The notes: generated from the sequence alone by a model not told the origin. A stretch of 64,000 bases of DNA from Haemophilus_D parainfluenzae_AD (GCF_001679325.1 NZ_LZMX01000002.1), one strand, 5' to 3'; shown: positions 52,170 through 62,444, numbered from the stretch's first letter. A program made the numbers and translations.

Positions 52170-54074
52170 TTACGCGGCTTTTTTGCTTTGATATTTCATA
52201 ATAAACAGAGCAAATACGGCTGCGACGAGTAAGATTGCTTGTGGAATTAAGGTTTCCATATAAGGATAAATACCTAACCACGAAATTTCAGGCACACCGC
52301 TAATCAGCGTAGGCTCGAAAAGTTTGCCTTCAATGAGTTCTAAAACAGATTTACCGGCGAATACAAAGGCCATTAAGTACATAAATGAGCCTGTAAACAT
52401 AAAGAATGGTTTAAGCGGTAATTTCACCACGGTATAACGCATCACGAAGTAGCAAATGGTGAGAATAATTGCGCCGACAATGATACCTGCGAAAAGGTAG
52501 ATAAAACTGACCGCACTTTTCGCATCACCCACAAGGGCATAGTAGAACAATACCGTTTCCGCCCCTTCACGATATACCGCTAAGAAGCTAGTAAGCCATA
52601 GACCGATGAGTGAGCCTGTTGTGAGGGCAGTAGAGAGTTTACCTTCTAAATAACGTTTCCAGTTTTGTGCTTCGACTTTGGATAATAACCAGTAACTCAT
52701 CATAAATAGCATGACGACGGCAAAAATCATCGTAAAGCCTTCGAGCAATTCACGGTTTTGACCTGAATTTTCAAAGATAAGTTGGAAAATAAATGCGGTA
52801 ACCACACTGGCAATTAACGCCACATAAACAGACTGACGAATAACCGGCAATTTATCTTGGTGGTTATTTTTAATTAAGTAAGTCACGATAGCTGCAACAA
52901 TCAATAACGCTTCTAAACCTTCACGAAGAATGATTAAAAGGCTATATAAGAACATCGACCAATCACTTTGCTCTTCGCCCTGTAACATTTCAACCGCTTT
53001 AGTTAAATTCTGGTTTAAACCATCAGCTTGAGCTTGTAACTTATCACCTTGTCCAGCTTTCATTAAACTGACTAGACGAGTAAAGTAGCCTTCAAGTTCT
53101 GCTTTAAAGTTACTATCACGGGAACCCACTTTGTTTTCCATTCCTGTACTTTCAAACACGTCGAAATAGGTGTCTTGTACGGAAAGAATCGCTTTTTTGC
53201 TTTCACCTTGTTGATAGAGCGCAATAGCCTGTTGAATACGTTGGTTGATCTCTTGTTTAATCTTATTCCAATCTTGTTCTTGTTGATTATCTGTTGCTTG
53301 CTGTGCTGCATTAGATTGAACATTTTGTTCTTCACGTGTCGTTGGCAGGTTAGGCAAGTTTTCTTCAATATCTTGTAATAATTGCGTGCTTTGGTAGCCA
53401 AGCTCCGTAATTTGATCGGCTTGTTCACTTAAACGAATGATGTTGTAAAACTGTTGGTTAATTGCGGCTGAGATTTCTGCAGAGCGATTTTGGCGAATGG
53501 ACATTTCCATTTCTGAGTTTTTATAGCCATCATATTGTGCTTGTTGGAACAATTTTTTGGCATTAGCAAGATCACCATTTTGATAAGCATCGATCCCTTG
53601 AGCGATTAAGTCATCAATGGTTTTAAAACTTTGTTGCCAATAAGGGGCAATCGCTTGATTATCATAAACACCATGTTGTCCATCGGCATTGAGTTGATGA
53701 CCTTCAACCAATGATGGTAATACTTCTTGTAATTCTTTTTTGAGTTGATCGATTTTAGCTTGAATCTCTTTTTGTGAAGCACCTTCGCCGATCATTTTAC
53801 GGATTTCGCCAAAAGTTGCTTCCATTTGGTAGCTTTTTTGTGCGGAGAAATTGATACGAATTGGCCCTTCTAGATTTTCAAACACTTCAAAATAAGCCAT
53901 TTGCACTTCAGTACGGGCGTCATCGGTATTGCCTTGTTGAATAAGTTGAGACGTTTTATCTAGGCGAGCCGTAATATCATCAACCCATTGTTGATAGTTA
54001 TCTTGTGCAAGGAGTGAAGAAGAAAAGGCGAGTGAAAAAATTAAAAAGAAAAATCGAATAGAACGGAATAGCAT
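52170..54074 (-). CDS. FTR1-family iron permease with periplasmic N-domain (FetM-like)
   Basis: 634 aa. Signal peptide, then about 350 residues of periplasmic helical sequence built of two related halves (YFEVFENLEG at about 50 and YFDVFESTG at about 310). The C-terminal about 270 residues are a seven-helix FTR1 domain with the two iron motifs REGLEALL and REGAETVLF. Moves Fe across the inner membrane with P19. First gene of the leftward operon. A weak Fur-like GATAAT-containing stretch lies at about 54120-54140 upstream. Confidence 0.92.
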   Translation of the reverse strand: MLFRSIRFFFLIFSLAFSSSLLAQDNYQQWVDDITARLDKTSQLIQQGNTDDARTEVQMAYFEVFENLEGPIRINFSAQKSYQMEATFGEIRKMIGEGASQKEIQAKIDQLKKELQEVLPSLVEGHQLNADGQHGVYDNQAIAPYWQQSFKTIDDLIAQGIDAYQNGDLANAKKLFQQAQYDGYKNSEMEMSIRQNRSAEISAAINQQFYNIIRLSEQADQITELGYQSTQLLQDIEENLPNLPTTREEQNVQSNAAQQATDNQQEQDWNKIKQEINQRIQQAIALYQQGESKKAILSVQDTYFDVFESTGMENKVGSRDSNFKAELEGYFTRLVSLMKAGQGDKLQAQADGLNQNLTKAVEMLQGEEQSDWSMFLYSLLIILREGLEALLIVAAIVTYLIKNNHQDKLPVIRQSVYVALIASVVTAFIFQLIFENSGQNRELLEGFTMIFAVVMLFMMSYWLLSKVEAQNWKRYLEGKLSTALTTGSLIGLWLTSFLAVYREGAETVLFYYALVGDAKSAVSFIYLFAGIIVGAIILTICYFVMRYTVVKLPLKPFFMFTGSFMYLMAFVFAGKSVLELIEGKLFEPTLISGVPEISWLGIYPYMETLIPQAILLVAAVFALFIMKYQSKKAA

Positions 54075-54292
54075 CGTCTATTTACCTCATTACCTCAAAT
54101 GAAATCAATTCCTATTTATAATTATCCTTTGATATCAGTGAAATGACAATAAATAATTCTAATTTTTGTGATGGAGATCAAAAAATTCACAAGAGGTGGA
54201 AATCCTATATGGTTATTTTATGCTCAAAAGAATAAAGCGCCTTTGTTAGGCGTTTTATCGAGATATAAAAGTGCGGTCAAAAATAAGCAAGT

Positions 54293-56692
54293 TTATTGAG
54301 CGGGTGCAGCTTCTTCAACAGGCACTTTATTATCTAACACATCCCATACACTTTCTTGTTTTGCTGATTCAGGTTGTTCGGGTTGTGGTGATTGTGTGGT
54401 TTGCGCCGCAGTAGCAGTCGCAGTACTCGTTGTTTGCGCAGAAGCGCAGAAGTTTTGATCTTTGTTTGCCCAAACTGGGATTGTTCGGCTATTACCACAA
54501 CTCCAACTACCGTAAGCATTGATGCCAACCCATTTAATGGTAGACGGTTGACCAAGTTTTAGTTTTTCAATGACAACACGGTTTAAGTAATCTTTATAGA
54601 TTTGTAATGCGCCTGAGGCACCAGTTAATTTGGTTTCACCGTTATCATCACGACCTAACCAAATCGTGCTGACATTTTTACCATCAATACCCACGAACCA
54701 CGTATCACGAGCATCGTTGGTGGTTCCTGTTTTACCCGCAAGACGAAGATCGGCATAATCATTTTGTAAGCTACGCGCGGTACCACGTTCGACAGTTTGC
54801 TGCATCGCATACAAGGTTTGATAAGCCGCTTCTCTCGGCACCACTTGATCCGGCACCGTATTATGTTCATAAATAATATTGCCTTGACGATCGGTAATGC
54901 TTTGAATGGTGCTTAACTCGATTTTACCACCTTGATTGGCAATGGTTTGATAGAGTTTTGTCACATCATAAGGTGAAATACTGTAAGAACCAAGCAAAGT
55001 TGCTGGGACTTTTGGAATTGTCACATTGTCCCATCCCATGGCTTTTTGCGTATCAATGACCTTGCTTAAGCCAACTTTCATCCCAATATTTACCGTTGGA
55101 ATATTCAATGAGCGGGCAAGGGCATCCATCAACATAACTGAACCGCTATATTTACGATCGTAGTTACGAGGTTGCCAAGGTTGGCTGCCTTTAATATGAA
55201 TCGTGATCGGCTGATTCTGAATTGGTGTATTTAAGCGGAATTGTTCCGGATTCATCAGTGCGGTCAAATAAATAGATGGTTTTACTAATGAGCCAATTTG
55301 ACGTTTTGACATTAACGCACGGTTAAAGCCCGCATATTCTGTTTGTAATCCACCTACGACAGCACGTATTTCCCCCAGATGATAATCTGCCACAATCATG
55401 GCACCTTCAAGGTGTGGGTTTTTGGTTTGTAGTTGTAATTGATTAACCGTATTCACCACAGCATTTTCAGCTTGTTCCTGTTGTTTTAAATCCATGGTGG
55501 AGAAAATACGTGCACCAAGTAGTGCAGAGGTTTTATTTTCCCCTAACTGACGGCGAAGATCCGCTTGTAAGGTTTGAATGAAAGCAGGATATTTACGTGA
55601 AATTTGACCTTTAGCTTGCACGCCTAATGGACGTTTACTCAACAGCTCATAAAGCTCATCCCCAATCATTTGGTGATCAAGCATCAGTTTTAACACTACA
55701 TTTCGACGATCGAGTGCATATTGTGGATTTCGCCATGGATTATAAAGGGATGGCCCTTTCACCATGCCAACTAAAAGGGCAATCTGATCTAGGCTAATTT
55801 CACGGATAGAACGACCAAAATAGAATTGGCTCGCCAATGCAAAACCGTGAATTTGGATATCACCATTTTGACCAAGGTAAATCTCGTTCAGATAGGTTTC
55901 TAAAATACGGTTTTTATCATATCGCCAATCTAATACTAATGACATCAACGCTTCATTGGCTTTACGGGTAATAGAACGTTCACTGGATAAGAACAAGTTT
56001 TTAACTAATTGCTGAGTGAGTGTACTGCCGCCTTGAACTGTTTGACCGGCTTTAATATTGGCAATCATTGCTCGCACAATACCCACAGGATTAATCCCGT
56101 TATGCTCATAAAAACGGCGATCCTCTGTGAGTAATAAGGCATCAATCAGTAAACGAGGGTATTGTTGTAACGGAATCGCTAAACGATCTTCATTATCCGA
56201 TTCCAACATTGCAATTAATTTAGGCGCAAGTCGGAATTCATCAACCGCTTTTACGTTGACTAAATCTTCAATGCGAGAAAGTTTGTTATCGGTAAAACGC
56301 AGACGCAGCACGCGTTGTGGTTCAGGCTTATCAGGATAAGGGAAGGCACGACGAAGTAATACGATGGTATCCTCTTCGAGTTTAAAATCGCCCGGTGCTG
56401 CAATCATAGTGGTTTGACGGTATTCGTTATCCAATAAGATCTGAATCACTTCGTCAAAAGAAAGGTTATCAGACAGTTTTACGCTTTCTAAGCGACTATA
56501 CACTTCAGCCGGTAAACGCCAAATCTGGCCATCCATTTTTGAGCGAATTTGCCAGTCTAAATAGCCACCATAAAATACGGCAAGCGTCCCTAAAGTAAAG
56601 GCTGCTTTAGCTAAAAAGATTTTACAAGAACGGCGCTTATCTGGCGCTTGTGTTTCTTGTTGTTCTGATGAGGTGTTTTCCGTTTCCGACAT
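54293..56692 (-). CDS. mrcB: Bifunctional penicillin-binding protein 1B
   Basis: 799 aa class A PBP. Short cytoplasmic N-terminus, one membrane helix (FTLGTLAVFYGGYLDW), UB2H-like segment, glycosyltransferase GT51 with TEDRRFYEHNG and GGSTLTQQLVKNLFLS, and transpeptidase motifs SLVK (active-site Ser), SLN and KTG (AGKTGTTNDARDTWF). Gln/Thr/Pro-rich C-terminal tail. Somewhat shorter than E. coli PBP1b (844) because of the N-terminus. Confidence 0.95.
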   Translation of the reverse strand: MSETENTSSEQQETQAPDKRRSCKIFLAKAAFTLGTLAVFYGGYLDWQIRSKMDGQIWRLPAEVYSRLESVKLSDNLSFDEVIQILLDNEYRQTTMIAAPGDFKLEEDTIVLLRRAFPYPDKPEPQRVLRLRFTDNKLSRIEDLVNVKAVDEFRLAPKLIAMLESDNEDRLAIPLQQYPRLLIDALLLTEDRRFYEHNGINPVGIVRAMIANIKAGQTVQGGSTLTQQLVKNLFLSSERSITRKANEALMSLVLDWRYDKNRILETYLNEIYLGQNGDIQIHGFALASQFYFGRSIREISLDQIALLVGMVKGPSLYNPWRNPQYALDRRNVVLKLMLDHQMIGDELYELLSKRPLGVQAKGQISRKYPAFIQTLQADLRRQLGENKTSALLGARIFSTMDLKQQEQAENAVVNTVNQLQLQTKNPHLEGAMIVADYHLGEIRAVVGGLQTEYAGFNRALMSKRQIGSLVKPSIYLTALMNPEQFRLNTPIQNQPITIHIKGSQPWQPRNYDRKYSGSVMLMDALARSLNIPTVNIGMKVGLSKVIDTQKAMGWDNVTIPKVPATLLGSYSISPYDVTKLYQTIANQGGKIELSTIQSITDRQGNIIYEHNTVPDQVVPREAAYQTLYAMQQTVERGTARSLQNDYADLRLAGKTGTTNDARDTWFVGIDGKNVSTIWLGRDDNGETKLTGASGALQIYKDYLNRVVIEKLKLGQPSTIKWVGINAYGSWSCGNSRTIPVWANKDQNFCASAQTTSTATATAAQTTQSPQPEQPESAKQESVWDVLDNKVPVEEAAPAQ

Positions 56693-56716
56693 AATAGTTA
56701 GCTTCAGAGAATGAGG

Positions 56717-57070
56717 TTAAGCAATAAATTCAAAATAGGCATTAAGAAAGTGGATGAAGTCCGTTGTACCGCAGAAGGCGATACTTTCTTCATCATAATA
56801 ATGAAAGTCGTCTTCTAAAATTTCATCTGTTTCAATTACAAGGTTATTGGCACGAATCACCACTTCATCGGTATTGATAAAAAGCGTGTATTCAGAACCA
56901 ATCAATGTGACTTCATCATTATTTTTAATCTGCTCACAGGCAGAAAGTGCGGTCAAAAACGCTTGAGAATTTGACCGCACTTCTGAATTAAACCAATTAG
57001 CTAGTGCAATGTGTTCCATCGAACATTTAGCATGTACATTGCCGAGATAATGGGTAAATTGAAAATCCAT
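56717..57070 (-). CDS. yacL: YacL/UPF0231 family protein
   Basis: 117 aa acidic protein: MDFQFTHYLGNVHAKCSMEH, then YTLFINTDEVVIRANNL and the C-terminal FHYYDEESIAFCG, as in E. coli YacL. Start ATG 57070; the longer frame begins inside erpA. Function unknown. The gene carries two uptake signals of opposite orientation within 40 bp (56945, 56975). Confidence 0.85.
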   Translation of the reverse strand: MDFQFTHYLGNVHAKCSMEHIALANWFNSEVRSNSQAFLTALSACEQIKNNDEVTLIGSEYTLFINTDEVVIRANNLVIETDEILEDDFHYYDEESIAFCGTTDFIHFLNAYFEFIA

Positions 57071-57071
57071 G

Positions 57072-57419
57072 TTAGATGCTGAATGACGAACCGCAACCAC
57101 AGGTACTGGTTGCATTTGGATTGTTCACCACAAAACGCGAACCTTCCAAGCCTTCAGTGTAATCCACGGTGCCGCCAATTAAGTATTGTAAACTCATTGG
57201 GTCAATCACTAATTGCACACCTGCTTTTTCAATGGTTAGGTCACCTTCATTGACTTTATCGTCAAAGGTGAAACCGTATTGGAAACCGCTGCAACCGCCA
57301 CCAGTAATATAAACGCGTAATTTTAGTTCGTTGTTTTCTTCTTCGCTAATTAAACTTTTTACTTTATTGGCTGCCGCATCAGTAAAAGTTAGCGGTACGG
57401 CCATATCTAAATCTGACAT
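57072..57419 (-). CDS. erpA: Fe-S cluster insertion protein ErpA
   Basis: 115 aa A-type carrier. The three cluster Cys lie in GGGCSGFQYG and near the end in TSTCGCGSSFSI. Close to E. coli ErpA along its length. Divergent from map. Its targets in E. coli include IspG and formate/hydrogenase Fe-S proteins, so it may serve the FHL complex here. Confidence 0.95.
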   Translation of the reverse strand: MSDLDMAVPLTFTDAAANKVKSLISEEENNELKLRVYITGGGCSGFQYGFTFDDKVNEGDLTIEKAGVQLVIDPMSLQYLIGGTVDYTEGLEGSRFVVNNPNATSTCGCGSSFSI

Positions 57420-57544
57420 ATCTCTATCCCCACTTTCCTAAAAATAATCCTTGTATTATCTAATAACCTGTTAATTCATTCAAGATTTTTCACGGAATTA
57501 GTGCTATTATATGCGAATAAATCAGAATTAAATAAGGAGAAATA

Positions 57545-58348
57545 ATGGGCATTCCATTAAGAACTGAAGAAGAAATTGTTAAGTTACGTGAAGCGTGTAA
57601 ATTAGCGTCCGATGTTTTGGTCATGATCGAACCTTATGTCAAAGAAGGGGTGACCACAGGTGAATTGGATCGCATTTGTCACGATTATATGGTGAATGTA
57701 CAAAAAGTGATTCCTGCGTGCTTAAATTATCATGGTTTTCCGAAAGCAACCTGTATTTCTATAAATGAAGTGGTTTGTCATGGTATTCCAAGCGACGATA
57801 AAAAATTAAAACGTGGTGATATTGTCAATATTGATGTGACTGTAATAAAAGACGGTTATTTCGGTGATAATTCGAAGATGTATGTCGTGGGTGAAACCAA
57901 TATTCGTAGCCAAAAATTAGTTGAAGCGGCACAAGAAGCGCTTTATGTGGGATTACGCACGGTTAAGCCGGGTATTCGTTTAAATGAAATTGGTAAAGCG
58001 GTACAAAAATATACTGAAAGCCAAGGGTTTAGCGTAGTGCGTGAGTACTGTGGCCACGGCGTGGGAACTGAATTCCACTGTGAACCACAAGTATTACACT
58101 ATTATGCGGATGATGGTGGCGTGATTTTAAAACCGGGGATGGTCTTCACCATTGAACCAATGATTAATGCGGGTAAAAAAGAAGTGCGCATTATGGGTGA
58201 TGGTTGGACGGTAAAAACCAAAGACCGTAGCCATTCTGCACAATATGAACACCAAATTGTCGTGACAGAAACCGGTTGTGAAGTGATGACTATCCGCGAT
58301 GAAGAAATTGCGGAAGGTCGAATTCAACGTATGATGAATAATCTTTAA
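57545..58348 (+). CDS. map: Methionine aminopeptidase, type I
   Basis: 267 aa. Metal ligands of the pita-bread fold: GDIVNIDVTV and FGDNSKMY (Asp, Asp), HGVGTEFH (His), TIEPMIN (Glu) and QYEHQIVVTE (Glu). Removes initiator Met from nascent proteins. AAGGAGAAATA ribosome site. Confidence 0.96.
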   Translation: MGIPLRTEEEIVKLREACKLASDVLVMIEPYVKEGVTTGELDRICHDYMVNVQKVIPACLNYHGFPKATCISINEVVCHGIPSDDKKLKRGDIVNIDVTVIKDGYFGDNSKMYVVGETNIRSQKLVEAAQEALYVGLRTVKPGIRLNEIGKAVQKYTESQGFSVVREYCGHGVGTEFHCEPQVLHYYADDGGVILKPGMVFTIEPMINAGKKEVRIMGDGWTVKTKDRSHSAQYEHQIVVTETGCEVMTIRDEEIAEGRIQRMMNNL

Positions 58349-58356
58349 GTTCAGCT

Positions 58357-58383
58357 AAAAGCCTACGATAGTGGGCTTTTTTT
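58357..58383 (+). terminator. Terminator after map
   Basis: AAAAGCC with GGGCTTTTTTT around a short loop; the T-run lies where a longer glnD frame would start, which supports the later glnD ATG. Confidence 0.8.
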
Positions 58384-58409
58384 ATAATTGTTTTGTTTGT
58401 GGAATACCT

Positions 58410-60995
58410 ATGCTTTTTCCTTATCATTTCGACTCTCCACTCACGCTAAGTGCGGTCAAAATTCAGCGTGAAAATTTAAAGGAATTTGAACGTCAGCATT
58501 TCGATGATTATTCTGTTTTTGAGCTGATTGCTAACCGAACACTGTTTTGTGATGATTTGTTAAAACAGCTTTGGCAGCAATTTGGATTAGATAAAGCTAA
58601 TCTCACCTTAATTGCAGTAGGCGGTTATGGCCGACAAGAAATCTTTCCTTTATCTGACCTAGATGTTCTTATTCTCTCAAAAGAAGAAAGAGAGTCTGAA
58701 ACAGAAGAGAAAATTGGTCAACTCGTTCAGTTTCTATGGGATTGTGGATTTGATATAGGGCATAGTGTTCGCTCTTTAGAAGAATGTGAAAAGGAAGGTA
58801 AACAAGACATTACTATTGCCACCAATTTGCTTGAGTCTCGTTATTTATCAGGAGATGTATCCCTTTTCAATGCCTTAGATGAAATATTGAAAAAGCCAGA
58901 TTTTTGGGCGGTAAAACTATTCTTTGATGCTAAAGTACAAGAACAAATTGAACGTTATCAGCGTTATCACAACACCAGTTACAATTTAGAGCCCGATTTA
59001 AAATACAGCCCCGGTGGCTTGCGGGATCTTCATCTTTTATATTGGATCGCATTACGACACACTGGGGAAATGACCCTTGATGGCATTTTGAAAAGTGGCT
59101 TTATTTATCCATCAGAACACCAACAATTATTAGAAAGCCAAGAATTTTTATTTAAAGTGCGGTTTGCTTTACACTTGATTTTAAAACGTTATGACAACCG
59201 TTTGTTGTTTGATCGTCAAATCAAAGTGAGTGAGATGCTTGGTTTTGAAGGTGAAGGAAACCGTGGTGTTGAAAAAATGATGAAACGTTTTTTCCAAGCT
59301 CTATGCACGATTTCACGTTTAAGCGATATTCTAATTAAGCATTATAAAGAGCATTTTTTATCTTCAAACGGAGAGGGATCAGTTCACCATTTGGATGACG
59401 ATTTTGAAATAGTGAATCAAAGTTTGTGTTTACGTAAGGAAGACGTGTTTTTACGTTTGCCAGATCGTATTTTGGATCTTTTTTTCTATCTTACGCAGCA
59501 TGAACAAGCCGAAATTCATTCCTCAACATTACGCCAACTTCAGATTGCATTGGAAAGCTTGACGCAGAAATTATGTGATATTCCTGAAGCAAGAGAGAAA
59601 TTTATTCGGTTATTTAATCAACCGAAAGCCATTCAGCGAGCATTTCTCCCAATGCACCAATATGGTGTGTTAACAGCTTATTTGCCACAATGGCAGGGAA
59701 TTGAAGGTTTGATGCAATTTGATCTCTTCCATATTTACACTGTGGATGAGCACACCTTACGAGTGATGTTGAAATTGGAAAGTTTCTTAGCTGAAGACGA
59801 AGCAGAATTCCATCCCATTTGCCATAAGATATTTAGTCAACTTTCTGACCGCACTTTGCTTTATGTTGCCGCACTTTTCCATGATATAGCGAAAGGCCGA
59901 GGAGGAGATCATGCAGAGTTAGGGGCTGAAGATATAGCTGAATTTGCTCGTTTGCATGGCTTTGATCGTCGAGAAATTGAAACGATGGCTTGGCTAGTGA
60001 GAGAGCATTTGCTTATGTCAATCACTGCGCAGCGTCGAGATATTCATGATCCTGAAGTTGTGATGAGCTTTGCGGAAAGTGTACAAAATCATGTGCGTTT
60101 AGATTATCTCACTTGTTTGACGGTTGCCGATATTTGTGCAACAAACGGTACCTTGTGGAATAGCTGGAAACGTTCTCTTTTTGCCTCTTTATACGATTAT
60201 ACGTCGCAACAATTCCGACAAGGGATGAATTTATTATTAGATAATAACGAAAAGATCCTTGAAAATCGCCAATTGGCGCTGGCAATTTTATCCGAAGAGC
60301 AACCAGAATTATCAGAAGAAAAAATTTTAGCACTCTGGCAACGTTGTCCAGATGATTATTTTTTACGAAATAGCCCAAAACAAATTGCGTGGCATACAGA
60401 GTTATTAGCTGAATTTGATGGTGAAGTACTCGTTAAAATTAGTAACCGTTTTTCTAACGGCGGGACAGAGATCTTCGTTTATTGTCCCGATCAAGCTAAT
60501 TTGTTTAATAAAGTGGTCTCAACCATTGGCGCGAAAAAATTCAGTATTCATGATGCGCAAATTTTAACATCCGATGATGGCTACGTATTCGACAACTTTA
60601 TCATCACAGAATTAAATGGTGAATTGGTTCGTTCAGAACGTCGCCGAGAATTAGAGACGGTATTAACCTCTGTTTTATTAGGGGAAAAATTGCCATCCAT
60701 GTCTTTTGCAAATAATCGACAGTTGCAACATTTCACCGTAAAAACAGATGTACGTTTTTTGAAAGAAACTAAAAAAGAACATACCGAATTAGAAGTGGTG
60801 GCTTTAGATAAACCCGGTTTATTGGCTCAAATCAGTCAAATTTTTACCGAATTAAAACTCAATATTTGTAATGCAAAAATCACGACAGTAGGAGAAAAAG
60901 CCGAAGACTTCTTCATTCTGACAAATGAAAAAGGAATTGCATTAACCGAAGAGGAAAGGGGATTATTAGAAAACGTGCTCTATGGGCGTTTATAG
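58410..60995 (+). CDS. glnD: Bifunctional uridylyltransferase/uridylyl-removing enzyme GlnD
   Basis: About 861 aa. Senses glutamine and modifies PII. Nucleotidyltransferase site GGYGRQEIFPLSDLDVLI (about residue 70), HD hydrolase site LFHDIAKGRGGDHAELG (about residue 490), and two C-terminal ACT domains (GGTEIFVYCPDQANLFNKV and VVALDKPGLLAQISQIF). ATG 58410 follows GGAA; the earlier start would lie in the map terminator. Confidence 0.95.
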   Translation: MLFPYHFDSPLTLSAVKIQRENLKEFERQHFDDYSVFELIANRTLFCDDLLKQLWQQFGLDKANLTLIAVGGYGRQEIFPLSDLDVLILSKEERESETEEKIGQLVQFLWDCGFDIGHSVRSLEECEKEGKQDITIATNLLESRYLSGDVSLFNALDEILKKPDFWAVKLFFDAKVQEQIERYQRYHNTSYNLEPDLKYSPGGLRDLHLLYWIALRHTGEMTLDGILKSGFIYPSEHQQLLESQEFLFKVRFALHLILKRYDNRLLFDRQIKVSEMLGFEGEGNRGVEKMMKRFFQALCTISRLSDILIKHYKEHFLSSNGEGSVHHLDDDFEIVNQSLCLRKEDVFLRLPDRILDLFFYLTQHEQAEIHSSTLRQLQIALESLTQKLCDIPEAREKFIRLFNQPKAIQRAFLPMHQYGVLTAYLPQWQGIEGLMQFDLFHIYTVDEHTLRVMLKLESFLAEDEAEFHPICHKIFSQLSDRTLLYVAALFHDIAKGRGGDHAELGAEDIAEFARLHGFDRREIETMAWLVREHLLMSITAQRRDIHDPEVVMSFAESVQNHVRLDYLTCLTVADICATNGTLWNSWKRSLFASLYDYTSQQFRQGMNLLLDNNEKILENRQLALAILSEEQPELSEEKILALWQRCPDDYFLRNSPKQIAWHTELLAEFDGEVLVKISNRFSNGGTEIFVYCPDQANLFNKVVSTIGAKKFSIHDAQILTSDDGYVFDNFIITELNGELVRSERRRELETVLTSVLLGEKLPSMSFANNRQLQHFTVKTDVRFLKETKKEHTELEVVALDKPGLLAQISQIFTELKLNICNAKITTVGEKAEDFFILTNEKGIALTEEERGLLENVLYGRL

Positions 60996-61006
60996 TATGA
61001 AATAAA

Positions 61007-61036
61007 AAAGTGCGGTTAAATGTAACCGCACTTTTA
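61007..61036. terminator. Uptake-signal-pair terminator between glnD and hemL
   Basis: AAAAGTGCGGTTA with TAACCGCACTTTT around loop AATG; A- and T-rich ends serve both convergent genes. Confidence 0.9.
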
Positions 61037-61040
61037 TATT

Positions 61041-62324
61041 TTAAGCAACTGCTGCAAATGCAATATCAGCGGCAGCAAGCGTTTTTTCAATGTCTTCATT
61101 TGTATGAGCTAAAGACATAAAGCCCGCTTCAAAAGCAGAAGGCGCAAGGTAAACGCCTTGATCGAGCATTTTGTGGAAGAACACTTTGAATTTTTCGGTA
61201 TCACATTTCATGACTTCTGCATAAGAGGTAACTTGTTTTTGGTCAGTGAAGAAAATACCAAACATTCCGCCTACATGATTAATCACAAATGGCACATTGT
61301 GTTTTTGGGCTAATGCTTTTAAGCCGTCACAAAGTTTAGTGGTTAATTCTGCAAGGTGTTGTTCATTACCTGCTTTTTTCAATTCTGTTAAACAAGCTAA
61401 ACCTGCTGCCATTGCAATCGGGTTACCTGAAAGGGTACCCGCTTGATAAACTGGGCCGGTCGGTGCAAGGTGTTGCATAATCACTTTTTTACCACCAACA
61501 GCACCCACAGGCATACCGCCGCCAATGACTTTACCTAATGTGGTGAGATCCGGTGTAACACCATAATAAGCTTGTGCGCCTGCAAGTGAAACACGGAAAC
61601 CAGTCATGACTTCGTCAATAATGAAAAGTGCACCATATTGATCACAAATTTCACGAATGCCTTGTAAGAATCCTTCTTTTGGTGGAACACAGTTCATGTT
61701 GCCTGCGACAGGTTCAATAATCACACAAGCGATATCGTTAGGGAATTCTTCAAATAGTTTTTTAACAGAATCAAGATTGTTATATTCTGCAGTTAAAGTG
61801 TGTTTTGCAAAATCTTCAGGTACACCTGGTGAGCTTGGTTGACCAAGTGTTAATGCGCCAGATCCTGCTTTTACTAAAAGTGAATCAGAATGACCGTGGT
61901 AACAACCTTCAAATTTTAAGATTTTGCTTCTATTTGTATAACCACGCGCAAGACGAATGGCTGTCATGGTTGCTTCAGTACCTGAACTCACCATGCGAAC
62001 CATTTCAATAGATGGCACAATTTCACAGACCAATTCCGCTAAATCAATTTCAGAGGGGGTTGGTGCACCAAAGCTTAAACCATTTTCTGCCGCTTTTAAT
62101 ACAGCATCTAAAATAGCAGGGTGGTTGTGACCTAAAATCATAGGACCCCAAGAACCTACATAATCGATATATTGTTTGCCTTCAGTATCGTAAATATAAG
62201 CGCCTTTGGCTTTTTGAATAAATACAGGTGTACCACCTACGCCTTTAAAGGCACGAACAGGGGAGTTTACGCCACCAGGAATAACTTCTTGTGCACGCGA
62301 GAAAAGTGCGGTTGATTTTGTCAT
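61041..62324 (-). CDS. hemL: Glutamate-1-semialdehyde 2,1-aminomutase
   Basis: About 427 aa, PLP enzyme making 5-aminolevulinate for haem. PLP Lys is in TTLGKVIGGGMPVGAVGG; EPVAGNMNCVPP, IIDEVMTGFR and GHNHPAILDAV are conserved. ATG 62324 (AAGGATT upstream) preferred over the longer 437-aa frame. Haem synthesis from glutamate argues for a haem-making (V-factor-only or independent) species rather than strict H. influenzae. Confidence 0.95.
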   Translation of the reverse strand: MTKSTALFSRAQEVIPGGVNSPVRAFKGVGGTPVFIQKAKGAYIYDTEGKQYIDYVGSWGPMILGHNHPAILDAVLKAAENGLSFGAPTPSEIDLAELVCEIVPSIEMVRMVSSGTEATMTAIRLARGYTNRSKILKFEGCYHGHSDSLLVKAGSGALTLGQPSSPGVPEDFAKHTLTAEYNNLDSVKKLFEEFPNDIACVIIEPVAGNMNCVPPKEGFLQGIREICDQYGALFIIDEVMTGFRVSLAGAQAYYGVTPDLTTLGKVIGGGMPVGAVGGKKVIMQHLAPTGPVYQAGTLSGNPIAMAAGLACLTELKKAGNEQHLAELTTKLCDGLKALAQKHNVPFVINHVGGMFGIFFTDQKQVTSYAEVMKCDTEKFKVFFHKMLDQGVYLAPSAFEAGFMSLAHTNEDIEKTLAAADIAFAAVA

Positions 62325-62444
62325 GATTTGAATCCTTATATTAAAAGTGGTCATATTGTACTAAAAAACTGAATTTGAGAAAAATCTTTGTGTGCTGATT
62401 TTTCTTTATGTTATCCTTTGCAAAAAAATTTTAGGATAAAAACT

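Noticed and set aside
54075..54292. Fur box upstream of the FTR1 gene
   Set aside because: Best match is about 11 of 19 bases, too weak to list as a site.
55256..55265. Uptake-signal-like CAGTGCGGT in mrcB
   Set aside because: One mismatch in the core 9-mer; not counted.
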